From assembly GCA_025060275.1 (NCBI GenBank), contig JANXCJ010000004.1:1-30369 (forward strand): 30,369 nucleotides of DNA, read 5' to 3'. Both the position numbers and the translations under genes were made by a program. Shown here one piece after another: positions 1 to 8,764 of the stretch (its first letter is position 1; every line of letters begins with the position of its first letter). The notes beneath the pieces were generated by a model that did not search any database, was not told the origin of the DNA, and saw only the letters and a list, made by a program, of their open reading frames with translations. The DNA is from Bacteroidia bacterium. Lineage in GTDB: Bacteria > Bacteroidota > Bacteroidia > SpSt-205.

Positions 1-95
1 AGTTTTTTATAGACCTCAGTGATCTTGTGGAGATACTTAGGCAAGTAGCGGATCTCTCTGGAGAAGCTGTAAGCAGAGAAGCTCAGCCTGCCTAA
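1..95 (+). CDS. Possible 3' end of an unidentified gene cut by the window edge
   Basis: A reading frame is open from base 3 to a TAA at 93-95, about 30 codons, ending in residues SREAQPA. The TAA overlaps the TAG of the leftward prfA (92-94). Such tail-to-tail overlap is seen at three other convergent pairs in this window, which is the main reason for listing it. Thirty codons without a stop is weak evidence and no family can be recognised. It may be chance. Confidence 0.3.
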   Translation, partial: FFIDLSDLVEILRQVADLSGEAVSREAQPA

Positions 96-1156
96 GTCTC
101 TATATGACTGAGGCGCTCCATTTTATCTGCTAAGCGCAGAGCTTCTAAAAGAGGGTGGATCTCTCCTTCCATTACTTGTTCTAGGTTATAAAGGGTTAGG
201 TTTATACGGTGGTCAGTAACTCGGTTCTGAGGAAAGTTATAGGTGCGAATCTTTACGCTTCTATCACCTGTAGATATGAGTGAGCGGCGGAGGGAGTCTT
301 CTGCCGCTCTTCTTTTTTGAAGTTCTAACTCATAGAGGCGCGCTCGTAGAATTCTCAAAGCAGTTTCATAGTTCTTTATCTGTGAGCGCTCGTTTTGAAT
401 AGCGACCGTGATTCCGGTGGGAATGTGCACGAGGCGGACAGCGGAATAGGTGGTGTTGACTGACTGGCCTCCGTGACCCGAGGAACAGTAGGTGTCCTTC
501 CGAATATCGCTTTCCTTAATTTCAATCTCAATTTCCTCTGGCTCAGGTAGCACGGCTACACTTGCGGCAGAAGTATGAATGCGACCTTGACTTTCCGTTT
601 GGGGTACGCGTTGTACTCGGTGAACTCCCCCTTCATACTTGAGCCAACCGTACGCCCCTTCACCCCGAATTTGAAAAATGATTTCTCTATATCCCCCTAT
701 GTTTCCTTCAGTAAAATCGCTTATTTCCCATTTCCATCCACGCTTATCGCAGTATCTTTGGTACATGCGGGCAAGGTCTCCAGCAAAGAGAGCTGCTTCA
801 TCCCCACCTGTGCCTGCCCTTATCTCCATAATCACATTTTTATCGTCATCTGGATCCGGTGGAAGAAGAGAGAGGCGAAGCTCCTCCTCTACTTGATTTT
901 TATCCTTTTCAAGCCTTTCTATTTCCTCTACAACTAAGGCGCGCCATTCAGGGTCTTTTGTAGACTCCAGCTCTTCTTTAGCTCGCTGCCAGGCTCCCTC
1001 TAACCGTTGCCATCTCTCGTAGAGGGCTACGATAGTGCTAAGGTATTTATGCTCTCTACCAAGTTCTCTTAGCTTCTGGGTATCTTCTACTCCTTGACTT
1101 AGCTCCGCTTCTATGCTGTGAAATCTTTTTACCACCTGCTCTAGCCTTTCCCACAT
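92..1156 (-). CDS. prfA: Peptide chain release factor 1 (RF1)
   Basis: This class I release factor recognises UAA and UAG in the ribosomal A site and triggers hydrolysis of peptidyl-tRNA. The peptide anticodon-like PxT tripeptide is P-Q-T in RVPQTESQGRIHTS (about residues 185-187), which marks RF1 rather than RF2 (SPF). The catalytic GGQ is present in SSGHGGQSVNTT (about 229-231), and the C-terminal TYNFPQNRVTDHRINLT block is intact. I chose the ATG at 1154-1156. It gives 354 residues, the usual RF1 length, and homologues begin at the same MWERLEQ-like helix. A perfect TAnnTTTG box ends five bases upstream. A longer frame starting at 1213 would place that promoter inside the gene. It is transcribed divergently from the large secreted protein at 1250. 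Confidence 0.97.
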   Translation of the reverse strand: MWERLEQVVKRFHSIEAELSQGVEDTQKLRELGREHKYLSTIVALYERWQRLEGAWQRAKEELESTKDPEWRALVVEEIERLEKDKNQVEEELRLSLLPPDPDDDKNVIMEIRAGTGGDEAALFAGDLARMYQRYCDKRGWKWEISDFTEGNIGGYREIIFQIRGEGAYGWLKYEGGVHRVQRVPQTESQGRIHTSAASVAVLPEPEEIEIEIKESDIRKDTYCSSGHGGQSVNTTYSAVRLVHIPTGITVAIQNERSQIKNYETALRILRARLYELELQKRRAAEDSLRRSLISTGDRSVKIRTYNFPQNRVTDHRINLTLYNLEQVMEGEIHPLLEALRLADKMERLSHIET

Positions 1157-1161
1157 ATGTG

Positions 1162-1169
1162 CAAAGATA
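1162..1169 (-). promoter_or_regulatory. Bacteroidota -7 promoter box for prfA
   Basis: The minus strand reads TATCTTTG, followed by five bases and the prfA ATG. This matches the Bacteroidota consensus TAnnTTTG. Transcription would begin at or next to the A of the ATG. No convincing -33 TTTG is seen. Confidence 0.8.
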
Positions 1170-1233
1170 GTCTGGAGGGGATTTGCAGTATATAACCTAG
1201 GTTGGAAACTCACTAGTTTCTTCTGATTGTTGT

Positions 1234-1241
1234 TATATTTG
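1234..1241 (+). promoter_or_regulatory. Bacteroidota -7 promoter box for the 1522-residue secreted protein
   Basis: TATATTTG is followed by eight bases (CTACAAGC) and the ATG at 1250. It lies back to back with the prfA promoter, with about 65 bases between the two boxes. Confidence 0.8.
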
Positions 1242-1249
1242 CTACAAGC

Positions 1250-4200
1250 ATGCGTGTCTTTTTAGTCTGGCTTGCAGGTAGCTGCTTATATGCCCAGTCT
1301 GCGGGGGTCTGGCACTGGCATCATTATAGTACTCAAGGAAATGGTGTGCCCGCGGCGGGATGGGAGGGATCTCCGCCTTTTCCTTACAACTCTATTTTAG
1401 GTAAGACGGTCGTAGTGGGGGACACGGTATATGTATTAGGCACTATCTCACATCCTTCTGGTGGTCAGGGTTTATATCTGCCTAACTCAAGTGTAGAGCT
1501 GACAGGCACTAATGGAGGGGATTTTTCTACTTATGTGATCGCTTACAGAAGAGCTGATGGTAATTTCCTGTGGGCGGCACACTTTTTTCCCACACAGGCG
1601 GGAGGAGCACGAGTAAGAGGGACAGACCTTCTCGTGGCGCCTGACCATACGGTATTTGTACTTCTATCCGCGTACTCTCCTTCGTCTAGCGGGCGATTAG
1701 AGGGTATGATTTACTACGGCTCTTCAAGAGCCTCCCTAAGTCTGAGTGCTAATGCAATTGATACTTATTATCAGTCTTATCTAATCCGCTTTTGGGTGCA
1801 GGGTGGTATGGTTGGGGGGCTTGCGGTAAAACGCTTTTTCTGTGGGGACCCTTTAAGTGTCGGTTGCGGTGGCTTTGAGGTGAATTTGTTTTCTCTACTT
1901 CTTGTAGGTGATAAACTCTGGGTGAGCGGGACAGTCGTCAACTCTGGACACAACTCCCTCTCCATCTCAGATGTGGTTGATAATTCCTTTTTGACCTTGC
2001 TTGATCAGCTTTTCAACTGGGGGGGTATAGTGCAAAATCCTACCCCTCAGGCTGTCTTAATCCGAATGCAAGCAAATAACCTTGAACCAGAGGCAGCAGC
2101 TGTTTATAGGGGAAATAATGCTAATAATTTAGATCAACCAAACTGTTACGGTCGCTTGATCTTTCCGTTTGGGGATGATACTGTCGCCTGGATGGTAGTT
2201 CAGCGAGAGAATGGAAGTGTGCGATTTGATGCCACAAACGGAGGGTCTACTCCTGAAAACTCTAATGCTGCTGCAGTTAGGCTCTTATTGATTATGAATA
2301 CCTCTAACTCCATGCTGATGATAGGCGGGGGCAGTTTAGTATTAGCTAATTTTCTCTCTCCTTCTTCCTATCCCCCGCCTCAATATTATGGCGTGCTCGC
2401 TCTACACACCAAAGAATTGTACTGGGCAGTAGTAGACACAGCAGGATATTCGGTTGGTTCTTTTCCTGCTTTTCCTCAAACCCCTTTCCCTCGCATGATG
2501 CTCAATAGGACAGGCCTTTCAACGGTTGGTTCTGCTTCTTATACTGCGCCAGTCGTCTCCAGTTCGCTCCGACGATTGAACCTAAGTGGAATAGCTTACG
2601 AGCGGGTAGGAAACTCTGATCCATACATTTATCTCTCTGGCACACTTGAAGGAACCGAATGGCAGCTGGTGGAGGGGCTTAGTAGTGGACCCGTTTCTCT
2701 TCCTGGCGCTAATTCACTCACGGGAAGAGCAAGCTTTGTATTAGGCTTACGACATGGAACGAGTGGCTGGAAATTTTCAGGATACAAGAGAATACTGAGC
2801 AGTGCCCCTAGTCCTTTGCAGCAGGAAGTCGTAGTGGCAGGAATGGGGAAGCATCCCGTACACCCTCAGCTCTATCTTTTTGGCTGGTCGCGAGATAGTT
2901 TCATAGTAGAGCCGAGGTGGAGTGATGGACGCAGTGATACAGTGCGCCCTTCATCCTTGAATTCGCCTCCTCGCTTATGGGTAGGTAGATTGGACATTTA
3001 TCGTATTAGTTCCTCTGGATCACTGGAGAATCTCTGTGTGCCTGACAGTATCAATCCTCCTAATAACCTACACATAGCGGGTACTTGGAATAATATGGTC
3101 AAGCCTCAGCTAATATGGGTACCCAAAGATCCAAACCGACGCTATCGGGCTAATCATGGATGGGCAGCTATCTTAACAGACTCTCTCAACTCTCTCACAG
3201 GAGAAGGTTATGTTAGTGCTAGTCGTGATCTTATAATACCTGGAAGACTTATGGAGGGAGATTACTTTCTTGCCTTACGCACTCCTGTATTGAGAGATAG
3301 TTTTGCGGAGGTCGGTGACACGCTCTCTATTTCTGTAGAGGGCACTACTATACCCTACCTTCAACGAGGGGGGGCACTTCGGTGGTATCGCATAGTGAAA
3401 CGCTTTGCTGGCGGGGGAAATAGCTTGCCCTTGGCACCTATCACTGGTAGTTTTTATAGAAAGTCCCACAGGTTTGAAAATATTAATGGTTTACTGTATT
3501 TTCCATGGAAAAATATTCCGACTCCTCCCATAAATCAGGAGAATCTATATCTACTGGACTATCGGGCTCAGCTAGATACTCTTATACTATACTCTATAGA
3601 GCTGAATTCAGGAGAGGTTCATAGTCTGAGAGGATGGTCTCGCGCACAAAGGGGATCCTTGATATTTGCAGACCCTTTTAGAGGAGAGATATGGAGCCAG
3701 CTCAATGGTGATCGGGTAGTGCTCTATAAACTGCATCCTACTAACCCTGCCTTGGATGACTCTGTAGTGATTCAAACGGGAAGTTTGTCCTTTGCGCCTT
3801 CCTCGGAGGTAGGATATCCACTGGGCTATCCCCAAAAGTGGGTTCTTAATATGCCGAGGTCATTTACGGTTACAGAATATGGAGATATAGTAGGCATCGT
3901 AGGTACTCTCACGTTCTCTGCTGGTGGGGGATACACGCACTTTCTAGCTCGCATTGACTCTAAAAGAGATAGCATAGTATTTGTAGCAGGTGGGCAGCAC
4001 AATAGCTCCTGCTCCCAAGATGGTATAGGTTTTAGTGCGGCGCTGGCAGGTTTCCCCTCTAATCTAACCAGTGAGGGTGATACTCTGTATTGGGTGGAGT
4101 CGAATCCAAATCCTCAAGGGTGCGAGGGGCCCCTCTTGCGGAAAGCCTGGCCTGTATCTTCTGATCGTCGCTTTTATGAGGTACTCAGCATAGACACTTT

Positions 4201-5818
4201 GGAGGGGGGAATCTATCAGGAGATAAACTTCAGCCGTGTGCCTAAGCGAGGTCTCTACATGGCCGTAGAAAGTATGGGGCGTGCATATCTTTTATGGTAT
4301 GATCTCGCAGATCGTACCGTGGATACGCTACTAAGATGTGCAGACCTAAATAGGTGTTGTCAGTACGGCTTGAGTGAATACATAGTTAGTTCTTTCTACC
4401 CCTTTGTAGTCCTGCGTGGTGGGAATATAATTTATGTGGATCGGTATAGCAAGGGACTGGATATTGCTTTGCCAGTGCGGAAAGCGGGTCAAGGAGATAC
4501 TCTCATAGCCGAGTCTTTTATTAGTGCCTCTTCCATCAACACATATAGTCAGGATACCCTTTACCTTTCACCTCCAAGTGACTCTACCTGGCTAAGCGTG
4601 AGAGTATGCGGGATAGGGAAAGAAAAACCCTTCTGGTATGGAAGCGAACTTTTCTCACCTCCTACCATTAGGTTTGTAGCCCCGGATACAGTATGCGAGG
4701 GCATGCAGTTTAGTAGCTTTATACAGCTTAGGGGTGGCTTTAGAGAAGCAAATTGCGAAGTAGGTATTTCATTAATTTCTCAGCAGAGCACTGAAAATAA
4801 GGTTGAAAAGTCTCCCTTCAGCGTGGATAGTTATCAGAGATGGAAGGCAATAAGCGCGGGATATGATACTATTGAAGTGAGCTTTTCTAGCGGAAAATGG
4901 GATTGGCTTTTGGGTAATAGTGTAATAAACCATCCTATTCGTATTCGCCGGGGTTATAGAGTAAGGATGCGAGCTAGTTTAGAAGGGCCTTGGGTATCTA
5001 CGCTAGGGCGTTCTCGCTGGATGAAGCCACATCCTTTCCTTACAAGAGCTCTCATAGCAAACTATAATCAGGGGGTTGGAGGGGTTACGGCGGACTCCCT
5101 TTGGCGCTTACCTCTTATTCGGGCGGACTCCTTAGTAGGGCAGTGGAACATATGGCTCACTGATCCCTCTGCAAGTAGCTGTCCAGATATGGGCCCATGG
5201 TTCTGTGATACCTCGTGGGTGGGTATTGCTCGTGTGGACCTGCATGATGCTGCTACGGGAGACCTTCTTGATAGTACTTATGCCTTAGTAGATACTGTGG
5301 GGAGGTTATATTTCTATAGGGCTCCTTTGAGTTCTATAGATGCTATTTTGCCAGGTCTCAATCGGGATACCCTTCATTTCTGTTACTGTGACCCTATTCC
5401 TTCTCAGTATTTCGTGCTTCGTACGCCTAATCACCTTCCTCTTTATTCCGTGCCTGTATCTTTTATGCCGAGAGGTATGGGGGAAGCAGACTCTTTGGAT
5501 CTGACGGATCCCTCGCTTCTACAGGGAATACCTGAGATACATTATACCTTAAGAGTAGATAGCTCTCATACCCTTCTACCAGTACGAGCGGCTGCTTGGG
5601 CAGGTAACTGTGCTGATTTGTACAATAGCTTTCTAAATGGACCTCATTATGATGAGGGAGTAGTCAATGCTGCCGATTTAGAATTCTTGCTTCCCAGAAA
5701 TGGGGTTACGAGTGGCCTCTCTTGGGCTGATCTGGATGGGAATGGGGTGGTGGAAGCAGGAGACGCCCTTATACTTATTCGGAACCAGAATCGCTTAGTT
5801 CAGAGTATAGGACCTTGA
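1250..5818 (+). CDS. Large secreted surface protein with C-terminal dockerin-like calcium-binding module
   Basis: This 1522-residue protein starts with a signal peptide (MRVFLVWLAGSCLYAQ) with predicted cleavage A15|Q16. The body alternates short beta-strand-like stretches such as VVVGDTVYVLGT and YVIAYRRADGNFLWA, suggestive of beta-propeller (SBBP-like) blades, but I see no precise repeat unit. Near the C-terminus, YFVLRTPNHLPLYSVPVSF resembles the 'YVVVRHRNHL' segment that precedes dockerin-type modules in Bacteroidota surface proteins. The last 69 residues hold two EF-hand-like loops. The second, DLDGNGVVEAGD, fits DxDxNGxxxxxD. The first is interrupted by about nine extra residues before DEGVVNAAD. 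The end (NRLVQSIGP) resembles the usual end of that module. No type IX C-terminal sorting domain was recognised. The start follows a TAnnTTTG box. Substrate and partners are unknown. Confidence 0.85.
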   Translation: MRVFLVWLAGSCLYAQSAGVWHWHHYSTQGNGVPAAGWEGSPPFPYNSILGKTVVVGDTVYVLGTISHPSGGQGLYLPNSSVELTGTNGGDFSTYVIAYRRADGNFLWAAHFFPTQAGGARVRGTDLLVAPDHTVFVLLSAYSPSSSGRLEGMIYYGSSRASLSLSANAIDTYYQSYLIRFWVQGGMVGGLAVKRFFCGDPLSVGCGGFEVNLFSLLLVGDKLWVSGTVVNSGHNSLSISDVVDNSFLTLLDQLFNWGGIVQNPTPQAVLIRMQANNLEPEAAAVYRGNNANNLDQPNCYGRLIFPFGDDTVAWMVVQRENGSVRFDATNGGSTPENSNAAAVRLLLIMNTSNSMLMIGGGSLVLANFLSPSSYPPPQYYGVLALHTKELYWAVVDTAGYSVGSFPAFPQTPFPRMMLNRTGLSTVGSASYTAPVVSSSLRRLNLSGIAYERVGNSDPYIYLSGTLEGTEWQLVEGLSSGPVSLPGANSLTGRASFVLGLRHGTSGWKFSGYKRILSSAPSPLQQEVVVAGMGKHPVHPQLYLFGWSRDSFIVEPRWSDGRSDTVRPSSLNSPPRLWVGRLDIYRISSSGSLENLCVPDSINPPNNLHIAGTWNNMVKPQLIWVPKDPNRRYRANHGWAAILTDSLNSLTGEGYVSASRDLIIPGRLMEGDYFLALRTPVLRDSFAEVGDTLSISVEGTTIPYLQRGGALRWYRIVKRFAGGGNSLPLAPITGSFYRKSHRFENINGLLYFPWKNIPTPPINQENLYLLDYRAQLDTLILYSIELNSGEVHSLRGWSRAQRGSLIFADPFRGEIWSQLNGDRVVLYKLHPTNPALDDSVVIQTGSLSFAPSSEVGYPLGYPQKWVLNMPRSFTVTEYGDIVGIVGTLTFSAGGGYTHFLARIDSKRDSIVFVAGGQHNSSCSQDGIGFSAALAGFPSNLTSEGDTLYWVESNPNPQGCEGPLLRKAWPVSSDRRFYEVLSIDTLEGGIYQEINFSRVPKRGLYMAVESMGRAYLLWYDLADRTVDTLLRCADLNRCCQYGLSEYIVSSFYPFVVLRGGNIIYVDRYSKGLDIALPVRKAGQGDTLIAESFISASSINTYSQDTLYLSPPSDSTWLSVRVCGIGKEKPFWYGSELFSPPTIRFVAPDTVCEGMQFSSFIQLRGGFREANCEVGISLISQQSTENKVEKSPFSVDSYQRWKAISAGYDTIEVSFSSGKWDWLLGNSVINHPIRIRRGYRVRMRASLEGPWVSTLGRSRWMKPHPFLTRALIANYNQGVGGVTADSLWRLPLIRADSLVGQWNIWLTDPSASSCPDMGPWFCDTSWVGIARVDLHDAATGDLLDSTYALVDTVGRLYFYRAPLSSIDAILPGLNRDTLHFCYCDPIPSQYFVLRTPNHLPLYSVPVSFMPRGMGEADSLDLTDPSLLQGIPEIHYTLRVDSSHTLLPVRAAAWAGNCADLYNSFLNGPHYDEGVVNAADLEFLLPRNGVTSGLSWADLDGNGVVEAGDALILIRNQNRLVQSIGP

Positions 5819-5866
5819 GCTAAAGGTCGGGAAGAAGTGAGCTAAATGTGTGGAGGCGTGTATGCC

Positions 5867-5891
5867 CTCTCTTATTTGAGGGATAAGAGGG
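5867..5891. other. Hairpin between convergent genes
   Basis: CTCTTAT pairs with ATAAGAG across a seven-base loop and extends by a wobble and a C-G pair. It lies in the 170-base gap between two genes that run into each other (stop at 5818 and stop at 5989). Neither side has a T-run, so it is not a standard intrinsic terminator. It could be a weak bidirectional stop or an mRNA 3'-end stabiliser. Nothing else was seen in the gap. Confidence 0.3.
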
Positions 5892-5988
5892 TAGTACGCT
5901 GGTAACATTTATTGCTTCATGCGCTCCCGTGAGGACCTTTATTGTTGAGAGAGTAACTGGACCTTAGAGTAATGTATGAGGCTATTAC

Positions 5989-6873
5989 TTAGGCAGTTTT
6001 GCTTAGTACCTTGCTGACTGTACGTCCTATTTCGGCTGGATTTTCCACGATATGAACGCCACATTTAGCAAGGAAGTCCATTTTCTCCTTAGCCCCTCCT
6101 TTGCCTCCTGCGATGATAGCCCCTGCATGCCCCATGCGTCGCCCCGGGGGTGCAGTCTGTCCTGCGATAAAACCAATCACAGGCTTAGTTCCATGGTCCC
6201 GAATCCATTCCGCCGCTATTTCTTCATCACTTCCACCGATCTCTCCAATCATAACAATTGCTTCTGTCTCTGGGTCCTCCATAAGTAACTTTATGATGTC
6301 AAGATGACGGGAGCCTATGATGGGATCACCCCCGATTCCCACGCAGGTAGATTGTCCCAAGCCTGCTTGGGAAATCTGATGGACTGCCTCATAAGTGAGC
6401 GTCCCTGAACGGCTTACTACCCCTACGACTCCAGGTTTATGAATGAACCCTGGCATGATTCCGATTTTACACTGTCCTGGTGTAATCACGCCTGGGCAAT
6501 TCGGTCCTATTAGGCGAACCTGAGGATAATCGTTTTCCAGGATATACTTTACTTTGAGCATGTCTCGTATGGGTATTCCGTCGGTAATTGTTACTATTAG
6601 GCGGATACCTGCTGCAGCGGCTTCTATGATTGCATCGGCTGCTGCAGGAGCAGGAACGAAAATGATGGAGGCTTCCGCATCTGTTTTCTTTACAGCCTCC
6701 TTCATGGTATTAAATACAGGTAGCCCTAAGTGAGTGGTGTCTCCCTTGCCTGGCGTTACACCTCCTACTATGCGAGTACCATACTCTATCATTTGCTGCG
6801 CATGGAAAGTGCCTTCTCGCCCTGTGAAACCTTGCACTAATACCTTTGTGTGTGAATCTACTAGGATAGCCAT
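5989..6873 (-). CDS. sucD: Succinyl-CoA synthetase (ADP-forming) alpha subunit
   Basis: This subunit binds CoA and carries the phosphohistidine intermediate in the TCA step succinyl-CoA + ADP + Pi = succinate + CoA + ATP. The CoA-binding Rossmann motif is visible near the N-terminus (GFTGREGTFHA), as are IGPNCPGVITPG and the active-site histidine in GRRMGHAGAI. The length, 294 residues, is normal. The beta subunit (sucC) is not next to it; the gene upstream is an OmpA/TPR protein. Its own promoter box ends five bases before the ATG, directly after the terminator of the upstream gene, so it is an independent transcription unit. Confidence 0.97.
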   Translation of the reverse strand: MAILVDSHTKVLVQGFTGREGTFHAQQMIEYGTRIVGGVTPGKGDTTHLGLPVFNTMKEAVKKTDAEASIIFVPAPAAADAIIEAAAAGIRLIVTITDGIPIRDMLKVKYILENDYPQVRLIGPNCPGVITPGQCKIGIMPGFIHKPGVVGVVSRSGTLTYEAVHQISQAGLGQSTCVGIGGDPIIGSRHLDIIKLLMEDPETEAIVMIGEIGGSDEEIAAEWIRDHGTKPVIGFIAGQTAPPGRRMGHAGAIIAGGKGGAKEKMDFLAKCGVHIVENPAEIGRTVSKVLSKTA

Positions 6874-6878
6874 GCTGG

Positions 6879-6886
6879 CAAACCTA
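6879..6886 (-). promoter_or_regulatory. Bacteroidota -7 promoter box for sucD
   Basis: The minus strand reads TAGGTTTG, then five bases, then the sucD ATG. It begins two bases after the T-run of the terminator at 6888-6922, so termination and initiation are packed into about 50 bases. Confidence 0.75.
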
Positions 6887-6887
6887 C

Positions 6888-6922
6888 AAAAAATAATGGG
6901 GAGGGATTGAGAAGCCCTCCCC
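6888..6922 (-). terminator. Intrinsic terminator of the OmpA/TPR gene
   Basis: On the minus strand GGGGAGGG pairs perfectly with CCCTCCCC over a nine-base loop, followed by ATTATTTTTTG. The stem has eight bp, seven of them G-C. It lies 32 bases after the stop of the OmpA/TPR gene and just ahead of the sucD promoter. Confidence 0.85.
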
Positions 6923-6953
6923 TCAGCTCTGCTGTTAATTTTCGGCTTTTATC

Positions 6954-8717
6954 TCAGGGATTTAAGGCAGCCTTGAACTCGGCTGAGTCTCGCTGCTTGC
7001 GAAATTCTAAATCGGACTGCGCCTTTTTCGCTAAATCCCTATTATTTTGGATGGCGCGGCGCAGATTGGTAATGAGTAAGTTGTTATCAGCCGACCGAGC
7101 ACCCACTATAGCGAGCACGTAATAAGCAAGTGCATTTTTAGGGTCCTGCTGTATGGCGCGTTCCAAAGCTACTTTGGCACCTGCAAGATCATTCATGAGT
7201 AGGCGGGAGAGCCCTGCATTGTAGTAAGCGCCAGGTAGCTCACCTGCGTTATTGAAGGCTTCAGCGGCAGCTGCGTATTGAGCAGTTTTTTCATAGATAA
7301 CCCCTAAGTTGAAAGCTGCTTCAGGTGTGGGACGAGCTGCGTAAGAGGATTGAAAAGCCTGAGCGGCTTGGGCGTACTCTTTTCGGGCTGCATATACGAG
7401 CCCCATATTATTCAGGATAGCAGGATTATTGGTAGAATAGCGACTCGCATTATTGAGGTAGTCCATTGCTTCGTCTAAGCGTCCTGCCAGTATAGCCAGT
7501 GCCCCTAAATCATTTAGCGCTCTGTAATCCTGTCCATAACGGGAAGCATAAGCCTTGAGAAGCCGCTCTCGGCGGGCATTATCTTTTTGTCGTGTGGTAG
7601 CGAAATAGAGTTCTTCTTGTTGAAGTTCTTTTAGAAGTACATCCTGTGTGATAGAGCCTGCGAGGAAGGCATTAGCTATACTGTCAATCTGTGCATCTGA
7701 GAGCCTTCCTGAGAAGCCTTCTAAACGCACGTTTGTACGACGCAAGGGGGCAAGGATGAACTCTACCTCCTTAGGACCCCCTACAAGGGTCATTACCTTC
7801 TGCTCCTTTGCATCAGGATTCATATTGGAGCTAATAACCTGTATGATCTGCTGTTTTACATTCTCAGGGAGTGAGGTTTGATTAAGGTTTTGCTTGAAGC
7901 CTTCCCAATCCTGAGCCGTAGCAGAAACCTTGAAGAATGTGCTATCCAAATATTCTTTATAGCCTTCCTTCCGCATCTGCTCAATTAGCCACTTCTGTAC
8001 TTCTTTATAGCGGTTGAGGGAGAGGAACTGATTGCGTCTGTAGCGTCCCTCAGGTGAGGCGTAGCCGGCGAGAGTTATAGAGGTGGCGGGATACTTCTTT
8101 TGTAGGAAGGCTACGATGTCTTTGACGGCTTGTCGCTCATATTCGCCCGGTTGTATGAGGTAGACATTCTGAGGAAATTGGAATAACGCTTCCAAAGTAA
8201 TAGGGCGTTTAGAGACATAGGTGTGCTGTTCAAAAAGCACCTGAGGACGGGAGTCTACTAAGCGGGAAGTCGTGATGCAGCAGGGAGCCAAATCAAAATC
8301 GGGCAAGTCAAAAGATTTGCCCTTGCGCTCGTAGCTATTTTCTGCTACGAGCATACCCCCATCCATTCCTTCTTGGAAGGCAAATGTACCTTGATTCGCT
8401 ACTGTTACACCTTCGTTCTTAAGCTGCTTTTTAGGGTACTGGTCAGCAGAGATAGTAACTGTGCGTATCTCATAGCGATTTGACCCACTCTTGATGGCTA
8501 ACTTTCCTGTGTAGGTGGATTTGCGTCGGAAGCCTGATTTTGGAGGTATAGTGACTTTTACACTATACTTGACAGAGTCAGCATGTACCTCTAAAGGATT
8601 GGGATTTACGGTTACTACGGTGCCTTTAAATTTAGCACACTGTGGGAGTAGCCCTATACTTGAGATTAGGGCAACCCCCCCCATTCTACTAAAAACCTGC
8701 TTAGCTCGCATAGGCAT
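6954..8717 (-). CDS. Outer-membrane-associated OmpA-like/TPR protein
   Basis: This 587-residue exported protein probably links the envelope to peptidoglycan. Residues 1-27 look like an export signal ending at LLPQC; a lipoprotein cysteine at 27 is possible, though Pro-Gln before the Cys is unusual. Residues about 30-185 form a beta-rich region of unknown function. Residues about 190-250 contain an OmpA_C-like peptidoglycan-binding signature, GYASPEGRYRRNQFLSLNRY. Residues about 395-575 hold TPR repeats (for example AILNNMGLVYAARKEYAQAA and ALAYYVLAIVGA). OmpA plus TPR proteins of this kind are common in Bacteroidota and include type IX secretion accessory factors, but no T9SS gene lies nearby, so that role is not claimed. 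It has its own promoter (8737-8744) and terminator (6888-6922), so it is monocistronic. Confidence 0.85.
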   Translation of the reverse strand: MPMRAKQVFSRMGGVALISSIGLLPQCAKFKGTVVTVNPNPLEVHADSVKYSVKVTIPPKSGFRRKSTYTGKLAIKSGSNRYEIRTVTISADQYPKKQLKNEGVTVANQGTFAFQEGMDGGMLVAENSYERKGKSFDLPDFDLAPCCITTSRLVDSRPQVLFEQHTYVSKRPITLEALFQFPQNVYLIQPGEYERQAVKDIVAFLQKKYPATSITLAGYASPEGRYRRNQFLSLNRYKEVQKWLIEQMRKEGYKEYLDSTFFKVSATAQDWEGFKQNLNQTSLPENVKQQIIQVISSNMNPDAKEQKVMTLVGGPKEVEFILAPLRRTNVRLEGFSGRLSDAQIDSIANAFLAGSITQDVLLKELQQEELYFATTRQKDNARRERLLKAYASRYGQDYRALNDLGALAILAGRLDEAMDYLNNASRYSTNNPAILNNMGLVYAARKEYAQAAQAFQSSYAARPTPEAAFNLGVIYEKTAQYAAAAEAFNNAGELPGAYYNAGLSRLLMNDLAGAKVALERAIQQDPKNALAYYVLAIVGARSADNNLLITNLRRAIQNNRDLAKKAQSDLEFRKQRDSAEFKAALNP

Positions 8718-8736
8718 GTGATTTCAGTTCTGGGCG

Positions 8737-8744
8737 CAAAGGTA
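8737..8744 (-). promoter_or_regulatory. Bacteroidota -7 promoter box for the OmpA/TPR gene
   Basis: The minus strand reads TACCTTTG, 19 bases before the ATG, the longest spacing of the perfect boxes here, implying a leader of about a dozen bases. A CTTG lies 16 bases further upstream and could be the -33 element. The box is about 20 bases beyond the stop of glcD. Confidence 0.75.
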
Positions 8745-8764
8745 AAGTTTTTCTTTTTAGCAAG

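Noticed and set aside
575..937. Rightward open frame inside prfA
   Set aside because: It lies fully opposite a well-supported release factor gene, has no recognisable family features or promoter, and is a shadow of prfA codon use.
5867..5891. Hairpin as an intrinsic terminator for the 1522-residue protein gene or sucD
   Set aside because: There is no T-run on either strand; kept only as a hairpin.
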